Below, piece after piece: positions 24,070-31,243 of a stretch of DNA of 64,000 nucleotides. This DNA is from a virus. Made by a program: the position numbers and the translations under genes. The stretch lies in IMG/VR virus record IMGVR_UViG_3300026165_000001, positions 23,356-87,355 of that record. One strand, given 5' to 3'. The notes below the pieces were generated by a model. The model made no database searches and was not told where the DNA came from. It was given only the letters and a program-made list of their open reading frames with translations. Each line of letters begins with the position of its first letter. Position 1 is the stretch's first letter.

Positions 24070-24336
24070 CTAAGTGACAATTGCATCAAAACGTTTTATG
24101 GCTTGTGTCATAGTGTTTCCGTTCTTAGCAACACCCATTAAATGGAGTCGGATAATTCGAGACCCATCTTCTCTTGGCGTAGCCTTGTCAAACTGATCGT
24201 CAATTTGATACACAATGTCAGCAATTGACGAACCACTACCACCAACTGTATCCCCGACAGGGCGAATATTATGCATCTCAATAAACTCAGACAATTCGGG
24301 CCAATTTTCAATCTTGTATGTTCGTTTTTGTGACAT
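24070..24336 (-). CDS. Small protein of unknown function downstream of gp55
   Basis: Product of 88 residues with MSQKRTYKIENWPELSEFIE at the start, a Gly/Ser loop (GDTVGGSGSSIAD) and a basic end. It begins 8 bases after the gp55 stop and so is almost certainly co-transcribed. No family was recognised. Confidence 0.55.
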   Translation of the reverse strand: MSQKRTYKIENWPELSEFIEMHNIRPVGDTVGGSGSSIADIVYQIDDQFDKATPREDGSRIIRLHLMGVAKNGNTMTQAIKRFDAIVT

Positions 24337-24344
24337 ATTTTCTC

Positions 24345-25238
24345 CTAAATAGTATTGTATCCGGCATTTCTTAATTCTTCTTGTTTTTTTTCTTCATCCT
24401 CATCCCGAGAACGTTGCTGGGCAGCTTCATCGTCTAGCTGACGGTTGAAGCTGGGCATGTATCCGCCATCCTGTAACATGTCGTCACGGATGTTTTGGTT
24501 ACGTTTTTCGAGATTGAGAACACGAGTAAAGCTATTAGTGATGGTTGCAGTATAGTAAGCGAAAGGATTAGCACTTCTTGCTTCGTTAAACTTGAGTCCA
24601 ACTTCACTCAACTGTAATAATGCTGCACTTTGCATCTCATCATTATATGTATAGCCCCGCCAGTTACCGCGCATTGCATAACGCTCTACCAACTTCATCA
24701 TCATTTTGGCCAGCTCGCCTGTCAAACCACCATGTGTTTGACTAAAATGACCGTTATCAAATCCACCTTGCCAGTGGCTACGCAATACTTCCTTTAGTTC
24801 ACCATCTACAAACGCATAGTGTTTAAATGGCGGAAAGTTGATGCGAGTGTGTAGGTCTGCTACTGTTTTTGGGTTTTTCTTTCGATTAGGTGTTTCTGGG
24901 ATATGATCATATGTCATTACACGAAACACAACGTCTTCATCTGAGATAGAGCTGGGATCAACACGAAAATCAGCTTGTTTGGGTTTTGTTGATCTCACAC
25001 CACCTGCATCATGCCACGCATTGATACCTTTTTCATATCCCGCGCTTGATAGTTGCGCAGCGTGATTTTCTTTTGCCTCATGAATTTTTTCGTCGTCGAT
25101 CTCTTCTAGAGAATCAACAATGTTGTCAAAATGCTTGTATCGATCATCCAAGGCATAGCAATAACTTAGCTTGCTCTTGTGAATTTCCTTTAGCATATCT
25201 TTGTTGTTGAGGTATTTTGTAGACTTCTTCCTGACCAT
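24345..25238 (-). CDS. 55: Late-transcription sigma factor gp55, with a large internal insertion
   Basis: Product of 297 residues against 185 in T4. Residues 171-255 (LTGELAKMMMKLVERYAMRG, then ANPFAYYTATITNSFTRVLN) match the sigma core of T4 gp55, including the NPxAY motif. The N-terminal STKYLNNKDMLKEI also matches the T4 start. Between them, about residues 25-170, lies an insertion of some 140 residues with no T4 counterpart. The C-terminus is charged and ends ELRNAGYNTI; the T4 sliding-clamp-binding tail is not recognisable. It would direct host polymerase to the NATAAATA promoters. It has both a sigma70-like and a late promoter. Confidence 0.85.
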   Translation of the reverse strand: MVRKKSTKYLNNKDMLKEIHKSKLSYCYALDDRYKHFDNIVDSLEEIDDEKIHEAKENHAAQLSSAGYEKGINAWHDAGGVRSTKPKQADFRVDPSSISDEDVVFRVMTYDHIPETPNRKKNPKTVADLHTRINFPPFKHYAFVDGELKEVLRSHWQGGFDNGHFSQTHGGLTGELAKMMMKLVERYAMRGNWRGYTYNDEMQSAALLQLSEVGLKFNEARSANPFAYYTATITNSFTRVLNLEKRNQNIRDDMLQDGGYMPSFNRQLDDEAAQQRSRDEDEEKKQEELRNAGYNTI

Positions 25239-25259
25239 TTAAGATTCCTTGTTGATATC

Positions 25260-25288
25260 AGTATAATACGTTAACCCATTGAAGTCAA
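25260..25288 (-). promoter_or_regulatory. Sigma70-type promoter for gp55 and the recombination operon
   Basis: On the minus strand TTGACT (25288-25283) and TATACT (25265-25260) are separated by 17 bases. This is nearly consensus and would allow expression by unmodified host polymerase before gp55 is made. The gp55 ATG lies 21 bases downstream with an AAGGA Shine-Dalgarno. Confidence 0.75.
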
Positions 25289-25302
25289 GCGGTTTTCAGG
25301 CT

Positions 25303-25310
25303 GATAAATA
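25303..25310 (+). promoter_or_regulatory. T4-type late promoter, GATAAATA, for the baseplate operon
   Basis: GATAAATATT lies 64 bases upstream of the ATG at 25375. It is placed between the divergent sigma70-type and late promoters of gp55, so transcripts in the two directions would overlap here. Confidence 0.55.
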
Positions 25311-25357
25311 TTAGTTAGAAGGCGTTGAATTGTTGGATTGAGGGCATGTCACGCTGG

Positions 25358-25365
25358 TATTTATC
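25358..25365 (-). promoter_or_regulatory. T4-type late promoter, GATAAATA, upstream of gp55
   Basis: On the minus strand GATAAATACC is the same extended box as that before gp14 and the long fibre gene. It lies 119 bases upstream of the gp55 ATG and only 9 bases from the start of the divergent gene. If used, gp55 would increase its own late expression. Confidence 0.55.
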
Positions 25366-25374
25366 GGAATCAAC

Positions 25375-26025
25375 ATGGTTACAAGACAAGATCTCAGAGC
25401 ATCATTAACGGTTAAAACCCGTAGCAGAAGTTTCGGCGTGAACAATTTTTTCACCGGGACAATACCTGCTTACAACGTTCCCTTCCAAGGACCAGGACAG
25501 GCATTAATAAGAACACGTGGTATCGTGTTTCCGTTTACTCCCAACATCAGCGTTGCACAACAGGTTGAATATGGTCAGTATGATGTAGTGCACACAAATT
25601 ACCAACAGAATGCATATGCAAGGACGCGCAACCCCCAAATACAAATTACTGGGGTATTTGTTAGTCAAACGCCAGAAGAAGCAGCGTATACAGTGGGCGT
25701 GATGCATTTCCTCAGAGTGTGCAGCAAGATGAATTTTGGTGCCAACGACGATGATCGCGGCACACCACCGCCAGTGCTATTGTTTAGTGCATATGGGGCA
25801 TATAATTTTCAAAATGTTCCTGTATTGATTGGTAGCTTTAACTATGTATACCAAGATGATGTTGATTATGTTGAGGTAGAAACAGGGGGCGAAACGGTGC
25901 AGATACCATCAATGATGATCATTGCTATCGACTTGCTACCACAATACAGCCCAGAAAAACAAACAAACCAATTCACACTTGATAGTCTTGCAAGAGGAAG
26001 TGGCTATAGGAATGGATTTATCTAA
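25375..26025 (+). CDS. Baseplate tail-tube junction protein, gp48-like
   Basis: Product of 216 residues. The middle (FPFTPNISVAQQVEYGQYDV, then PQIQITGVFVSQTPEEAAYT and MHFLRVCSKMNFG) resembles the tail-tube cap/initiator proteins of T4-like phages, which join the baseplate to the tube. T4 gp48 (364) and gp54 (320) are both longer, so I cannot say which one it represents. It leads the baseplate operon and overlaps gp53 by one base. Confidence 0.6.
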   Translation: MVTRQDLRASLTVKTRSRSFGVNNFFTGTIPAYNVPFQGPGQALIRTRGIVFPFTPNISVAQQVEYGQYDVVHTNYQQNAYARTRNPQIQITGVFVSQTPEEAAYTVGVMHFLRVCSKMNFGANDDDRGTPPPVLLFSAYGAYNFQNVPVLIGSFNYVYQDDVDYVEVETGGETVQIPSMMIIAIDLLPQYSPEKQTNQFTLDSLARGSGYRNGFI

Positions 26026-26312
26026 TGTCATATAAAAGAACAAGTCATCTCAGAGCAACACCAGTTGTGAATGGTTTTACTCAATTATGGGAACCACCAA
26101 TCGTTCCAGATTTCACTCGTGCAAAAGAATTTACTATCAATCAAAAATACAACAAGAGACCAGATTTACTGGCTTATGATCTATATGGTGAAAGTCGTTT
26201 TTGGTGGGTATTTGCCATTTACAATAAGAACGATTTAGTAGATCCAATTAATGATTTTGTTACCGGTACTCGTATATGGATTCCGGATCGCGATTACATT
26301 GCAGGAATTTAA
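26025..26312 (+). CDS. 53: Baseplate wedge protein gp53
   Basis: Product of 95 residues, about half the length of T4 gp53 (196). It contains the conserved core of the family: YNKRPDLLAYDLYGESRFWW followed by VFAIYNKNDLVDPINDF and a final IWIPDRDY strand. gp53 binds the inner baseplate and helps close the ring of wedges. Its start and stop both use TAATG overlaps with neighbours. Confidence 0.8.
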   Translation: MSYKRTSHLRATPVVNGFTQLWEPPIVPDFTRAKEFTINQKYNKRPDLLAYDLYGESRFWWVFAIYNKNDLVDPINDFVTGTRIWIPDRDYIAGI

Positions 26313-28387
26313 TGACTTATTTAACAAACAAACTTAACAATTACGAAACATATACCTATAACATCAGGCTTTATGTTTGTAAACCAGAACGTGTCCAAGA
26401 CCTTGATGCTGCAATTGATCGGGGTGACGCTATCATTTTGGCTGATAACGCACAAATTGCACGATATAATATCAATTCTTTGGAGCAAGTTTTCCGCATC
26501 AGCCATTCTTTGGTTCGAGAGGGAGTAGGTAGCCAATTTGATATGCGCATTGTTGAACCAAATGGTGTTACGTTATTGAGCACCATAAAGGGAATTTGTA
26601 ATCAACTCGGCATTGCAGACCATCTTAGAGCAACATATATTATCGCAGTTGATTTTCACGGTAGATTGTCGGATGGCCAGCCGAAAAAATTCCCGCAGAC
26701 ATTTTATTACCCAGTGGTTGTTAGCCAGTTTACATTTAAGGTTGATGAAGGTGGAACCAATTATCAAATTCGTTTAGTTGAAAATTCACAAGTTGGATAT
26801 CAAGTTGCTGCTAATGAAGTAAGAAATACAATTACTATTCAGGCTGAAACTGTTGGTGAGTTTGTTGACCAATTTGAGGAAAAACTAAACCAATCATTGA
26901 GATATTCTTGGAGAGCAAATGCCAGCCTTTCAGCAGGATTGGGTCCGGATGAATATAAGTTTGAATTTGACGGCACCACAGAAGATTGGCGCAGTTGGAG
27001 ATTTGAAGTTCTAGATGCTGATTTCCAAGTTGGTGCTGTGAGTTTTGAAGGTGTTCCGGGAAGAAGTCCTAAATTGCAAGTTGTGGCTATGAACGGAACA
27101 CAAATTACTACTTTAATGAGTCAAGTCCTACAATTAACAGCGGAATACAAACAAATCTTGATTAATCAAGGTGGCGAGATTAGCAATCAAACCATGCGTC
27201 GAAAACCAGAAGATGCGTCAAATAGACAGTTGGACGTATTCCCTGTTTTCTTTAAAATGATTTCAAATGTCGAATACAATGAGTATGATCAATTTCGAGG
27301 CGACTATAGAAAAACCTATCGTTATAAACTCAAAGCATATACTGCGACTGATGAAATTTTGGATGCAAACCAATTTATGTCTAGCATTGGTAATTCAAGC
27401 GTTCAGCGTTCAAGAATATTCAATCTAATTGCTGGGGATTTCCTACGTAAACGTTATGATTATTATTTTACTGGACGTAATACAGAAGTATTAAGTTTGG
27501 ATTTACAGTTTGATTATGCTTATTTCAATATCACACCCATGGGCGATGGTTACTTTGGTGATCCAGATGTTCAAAGAGCCGTAGCAGCGGGTGATGATAT
27601 TAGTGTTCGTGATCGTCTCAGTAAAATTGAAATTTTACAAGATGACCTGGGAAGCGCAAAAAGCGGTTTAGCTCGCGCACAGAGACAATTTGATAATGCT
27701 TTAGGGAGCGGATCAAGAACACAAATTGGTTTTGCTATAGGAAGTTTGGAGAATGCAAGTATTGAAGTTAATGCAAGGATTGGAGATATCCGCAGCGCCC
27801 TAGCAGACGGTTATGATTTTAATCCAAGCAGTGTTCAATACTTACAGCGTTGGGTCGAAGATACGATCAGTGATAGTGATACATATGGTTCAGAAAATAA
27901 CCTAAGAAGCGGCGCATTAAAATTTGGCGCAGTCAAAACTAACCTTGAAAATAGCGGTGACCTTATTACTATTGAGATGGAAGTTCGTGGTGATCCATAC
28001 TGGATGGGTAAACCAAATACATTTTATAATCAACAACAAAACATTGAAGATCTAGTAGACTATGAGGCAGGCGCCCCGAGTTTCTTTCTCAATGTTAACT
28101 TGCCAAGCACTGAAGAAGATGCTGACGGTAGACGAAAACCAGATCCAGATTACATGGTAAGTGGAGTTTATCGTGTTGTCAGTGTAATCAATCGTTTCCA
28201 TAACGGACAATTTATACAATATCTCGAAGCAGTGCGTGATATTGGAACAAATGTGGCAACTGTTTATGACATGCTTGCTGGTGACACCAGTGTGGATCTT
28301 GCACGAGATCTTGCTTCATTGCGTCAACAAGGAAACTCAATTTCACAACGAATTGAGAACGCAAGGCTTGGATTGGATCGTAATTAA
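26312..28387 (+). CDS. Baseplate hub structural protein (gp27 position)
   Basis: Product of 691 residues, using the ATG that overlaps the gp53 stop. The upstream in-frame codon at 26276 lies inside gp53. The N-terminal half is beta-rich (YYPVVVSQFTFKVDEGGTNY); residues around 425-500 form a probable coiled coil (LSKIEILQDDLGSAKSGLAR); the last part is again beta-rich. It directly precedes gp5, as expected for the hub protein that holds the gp5 trimer. T4 gp27 has 391 residues, so this is larger and the identity is by position. Confidence 0.5.
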   Translation: MTYLTNKLNNYETYTYNIRLYVCKPERVQDLDAAIDRGDAIILADNAQIARYNINSLEQVFRISHSLVREGVGSQFDMRIVEPNGVTLLSTIKGICNQLGIADHLRATYIIAVDFHGRLSDGQPKKFPQTFYYPVVVSQFTFKVDEGGTNYQIRLVENSQVGYQVAANEVRNTITIQAETVGEFVDQFEEKLNQSLRYSWRANASLSAGLGPDEYKFEFDGTTEDWRSWRFEVLDADFQVGAVSFEGVPGRSPKLQVVAMNGTQITTLMSQVLQLTAEYKQILINQGGEISNQTMRRKPEDASNRQLDVFPVFFKMISNVEYNEYDQFRGDYRKTYRYKLKAYTATDEILDANQFMSSIGNSSVQRSRIFNLIAGDFLRKRYDYYFTGRNTEVLSLDLQFDYAYFNITPMGDGYFGDPDVQRAVAAGDDISVRDRLSKIEILQDDLGSAKSGLARAQRQFDNALGSGSRTQIGFAIGSLENASIEVNARIGDIRSALADGYDFNPSSVQYLQRWVEDTISDSDTYGSENNLRSGALKFGAVKTNLENSGDLITIEMEVRGDPYWMGKPNTFYNQQQNIEDLVDYEAGAPSFFLNVNLPSTEEDADGRRKPDPDYMVSGVYRVVSVINRFHNGQFIQYLEAVRDIGTNVATVYDMLAGDTSVDLARDLASLRQQGNSISQRIENARLGLDRN

Positions 28388-30132
28388 TGGCAATTAGTAG
28401 AGATATATACACACGAAAAGTTCGCTCAGCTTATAATCAACATACACTTGAAAAAGGTTTACGAATTCCGGCTGGGTTATATCGCGGCATTGTGGTTGAT
28501 ATTGATGACCCAAACCGTGAAGGCAGAGTCAAAGTTCAGATACAAAAGTTTTATGGCGCTTTCCCTGCTGGTGAAACGTCAGCTAGCCAGGTTGCAGGTG
28601 ACGAATTTTTAGGTGCAATATGGTGTCATCAACTTTTGCCGTTTGGACAGACATCTCCACCAGCTGAAGGCCCTAATGGAACCGTAAGTCAAAACACTAG
28701 CGGGTTTTTTGGCGCCCCGCCCGAACGAGATAATGAAGTATTGGTTGCATTTGGTAGCGATATGAGCGCTGGTGTAATCGTGGGTATGATACCAGATCCG
28801 TTCAAAAGAGAAGGCATAGCAGGAGCAGGCAAAACCCGCACAACCGCTACTGGCGAAACCACAATTGGTCTTGAAACGTCTCGTACGGCTGGCTCGATTG
28901 ATGACTTGCCAGACGAACACCCCCAAGCAGAAGTGCTGCGCAATCAGGGTCTTGACAGAGACCGTATACGCGGACAGAACTTCTCAAGCCCCACTAGAGA
29001 CCCCAGTTCGCGCGTCGTTGGCATGAGTTCTCCAACTGGTCATGCCATTGTAATGGATGATGGCAATCTTGAAGATGGCGACAACCTGGGAATGAGGATA
29101 CGAACCGCCGGCGGCGCACAGATCCTCATGGACGACACAAATGGTCTAACCTATATTAACAATCGTGAAGGTAATGTATGGATCGAAATGAACCGTAACG
29201 GCGATATTGACATCTATGCAGCTAGCACAATCAATATGCATACTTTGGGTGATTTCAATATGCATTGTGGTGGCAGTTTTAATTTGCAAGCCGGATCTGA
29301 TATCAACATGAGAGCCATGGGAAGCGTAAAACAACAGGCTGTTGGTGGCCCTTTTGACATTACATCAGGATCAAATTTAAATCTCACAGCGGATGGAAAT
29401 GGTAATATGAGCGTTGCTGGTAACTATCGTGAAACAGCGGCTCGAATCGACATGAACGGTCCAGCAGCAGAAGTGGCTGCGCCACCCCCCACAAATCAGC
29501 TGGCTGGTAACAATGTGGTTACTGAAAGCGTGGCCCGACGTGTTCCAGAAGCAGAACCTTGGGCTGGACACCTTGATGTTAGTGTGCTTGACACTGGCTC
29601 AGCGAGTGGCGCTGTGGCACAAGGAGAAAGTAACAGTTATTATTATGGTAGTCCAACAGACCTATCAAGCTATAATGATCAGACTGGTGAATTTGACATC
29701 AATAATTTCCCGCCTAGTCAAGGAGGAGAATTCCTTAGCTATTCAAGCAACGTTGATAGGCGTATTGATCCTGAATTGATTTCCATGGTGGAAGAGGTAG
29801 CACGACGTTTTGGTCGACCACTAACAGTCACAAGTGGTTTCCGTTCTCCCAGTTACAATGCGAAAGTGGGTGGCGCCAAGAAAAGTCAACACCAACAAGG
29901 TAAGGCTATCGATGTTTCAGGTAATGGTTTGACTAATCAAGATCGTCTAGATTTGATCGCAATCGCCAGTGCTGTGGGTATTAGAGGTATTGGTGTCTAT
30001 AGCGGAGGAAGTCTTCACTTTGACAACCGCAGCGGAGCAAGGGCTGCATGGGGCAGTGACTATACTCGTGCAAGTGTCCCAAGTTATGCGGTAGCAGCGG
30101 CTAATCGTCACCGTAGTGGAGGATTTGGATAA
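28387..30132 (+). CDS. 5: Hub needle protein gp5, with C-terminal M15-type peptidase domain in place of lysozyme
   Basis: Product of 581 residues. Residues 25-150 form the OB-fold that sits on the hub (IPAGLYRGIVVDIDDPNREG). Residues 210-370 are a repetitive needle-type beta helix (TINMHTLGDFNMHCGGSFNL). A low-complexity linker follows, then residues 465-560 carry the zinc peptidase M15 motifs: H502-x2-G-x-A-x-D509 (HQQGKAID) and H544-x-D546 (LHFD). The family cuts peptide cross-links of cell walls. T4 gp5 has instead a glycosidase lysozyme domain between OB-fold and needle. No such domain is present here. Confidence 0.85.
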   Translation: MAISRDIYTRKVRSAYNQHTLEKGLRIPAGLYRGIVVDIDDPNREGRVKVQIQKFYGAFPAGETSASQVAGDEFLGAIWCHQLLPFGQTSPPAEGPNGTVSQNTSGFFGAPPERDNEVLVAFGSDMSAGVIVGMIPDPFKREGIAGAGKTRTTATGETTIGLETSRTAGSIDDLPDEHPQAEVLRNQGLDRDRIRGQNFSSPTRDPSSRVVGMSSPTGHAIVMDDGNLEDGDNLGMRIRTAGGAQILMDDTNGLTYINNREGNVWIEMNRNGDIDIYAASTINMHTLGDFNMHCGGSFNLQAGSDINMRAMGSVKQQAVGGPFDITSGSNLNLTADGNGNMSVAGNYRETAARIDMNGPAAEVAAPPPTNQLAGNNVVTESVARRVPEAEPWAGHLDVSVLDTGSASGAVAQGESNSYYYGSPTDLSSYNDQTGEFDINNFPPSQGGEFLSYSSNVDRRIDPELISMVEEVARRFGRPLTVTSGFRSPSYNAKVGGAKKSQHQQGKAIDVSGNGLTNQDRLDLIAIASAVGIRGIGVYSGGSLHFDNRSGARAAWGSDYTRASVPSYAVAAANRHRSGGFG

Positions 30133-30842
30133 TGCTTAGACTGGTTGAATCTAATAGACGTATTCCCTGGGAAACATTTACAATACAGGATGAATTTGCT
30201 GTCAAGTTTGTAATCAACGTTGGCGTTGCAGTCGTAAGCGAGGAAATGCTGAGCTTGATGTTGGGCTATCGTGAATGGAGTGGTATACGTTACATCAATC
30301 AGGCCACTGGTGATTATGAAATAGGATATGGTATTGGTGATCCTGATGATGAACAAGGATATACTGAGCCGCAAGCATATGCTGACTGGGTTGGATACAT
30401 ACGTAATCGTCAAAAGAACCTTAGAACACAAATTCCAATTGTAGGCATAACACAAGCCGCATTTGATGCTTTGCTAAGTCTCTATGTTGATACAGGCACT
30501 TGGAGAACGGTTCAATCAAATGAAGGATTATATGATCTAGCTGACGCTGTTAAAAACTCTAATTGGTTGTTAGTGGCAGATATTATTTCTCGTGGAAATG
30601 TCAATCCTGAGCTTCGCAAAAAAGAAGCAGCGGTAGTGCAGCTTGGTGACTATAACACAATCAAAACAAGACAGCAACAGCGAACCACAGGTATCCAAAA
30701 ATTAAGAAACGCCTATGTGAGTGGTCTTCCTGAATTTGAAAGAAAACAGGCTGAATTTGTATTCTATCGTCAATTTGGATCATTCTTGCCTGGTATGAGC
30801 CAGCTAAGGCAACGCCGAATTGTTGCTCAAGCACTCACATAA
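30132..30842 (+). CDS. GH24 lysozyme-like protein with altered catalytic residues
   Basis: Product of 236 residues. Residues 40-67 align without gaps to the catalytic start of T4 lysozyme (MLGYREWSGIRYINQATGDY then EIGYG). The catalytic Glu is kept as E48, but the position of T4 Asp20 is Q57 and that of Thr26 is E63. The downstream ITQAAFDALLSLYVDTGTW segment fits the second lobe. It follows gp5 by a TAATG overlap, so it may be the lysozyme module split from gp5 and kept as a separate baseplate subunit. It may be inactive or use a different mechanism. Confidence 0.65.
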   Translation: MLRLVESNRRIPWETFTIQDEFAVKFVINVGVAVVSEEMLSLMLGYREWSGIRYINQATGDYEIGYGIGDPDDEQGYTEPQAYADWVGYIRNRQKNLRTQIPIVGITQAAFDALLSLYVDTGTWRTVQSNEGLYDLADAVKNSNWLLVADIISRGNVNPELRKKEAAVVQLGDYNTIKTRQQQRTTGIQKLRNAYVSGLPEFERKQAEFVFYRQFGSFLPGMSQLRQRRIVAQALT

Positions 30843-30861
30843 AATACGCAGTTTTTCATAC

Positions 30862-30869
30862 CATAAATA
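30862..30869 (+). promoter_or_regulatory. T4-type late promoter, CATAAATA, at gp25
   Basis: CATAAATACT ends five bases before the gp25 ATG (30875). T4 spacing puts +1 exactly on that ATG, so the predicted transcript is leaderless, and no Shine-Dalgarno is present between box and ATG. Confidence 0.55.
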
Positions 30870-30874
30870 CTGAT

Positions 30875-31240
30875 ATGGCAACTTTCGTAGGATTTTCAAC
30901 AGTTGGTAAACGAACAGGCACTCGAGTCCTTGAGGATAAAGAGTTGGCCAAGCGTGACTTGCTTAATCATTTTTACACACGAAGAGGTGAGCGACTTGGT
31001 GAACCTGAGTTCGGAAGCATCTTGCCAGAATTGATTTTTGAGCAATTTGACCAATTGGTTGTTCAAGCCGCTGATGAAGACGTCAAAGCAATTATTGGTT
31101 TAGACCCGCGTTGGGAATTGATAGACTATCGTATCAATGAGGGCGACAAAACGTTGACAATTGAAATACAATTGCGTTACGTCCCTGATCTCAGCGAAGA
31201 TCGTTTGGTGTTGAAATACACTAGTGAAGAAGAGATTTAA
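30875..31240 (+). CDS. 25: Baseplate wedge protein gp25
   Basis: Product of 121 residues (T4 gp25 is 132). It shows the gp25 core: LLNHFYTRRGERLGEPEFGS, ILPELIFEQFD and a terminal TLTIEIQLRYVPD strand. gp25 is a conserved sheath-initiating element of contractile tails, at the inner baseplate. It follows the lysozyme-like gene by a 32-base gap holding a late promoter and precedes gp6 by three bases. Confidence 0.88.
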   Translation: MATFVGFSTVGKRTGTRVLEDKELAKRDLLNHFYTRRGERLGEPEFGSILPELIFEQFDQLVVQAADEDVKAIIGLDPRWELIDYRINEGDKTLTIEIQLRYVPDLSEDRLVLKYTSEEEI

Positions 31241-31243
31241 CAT

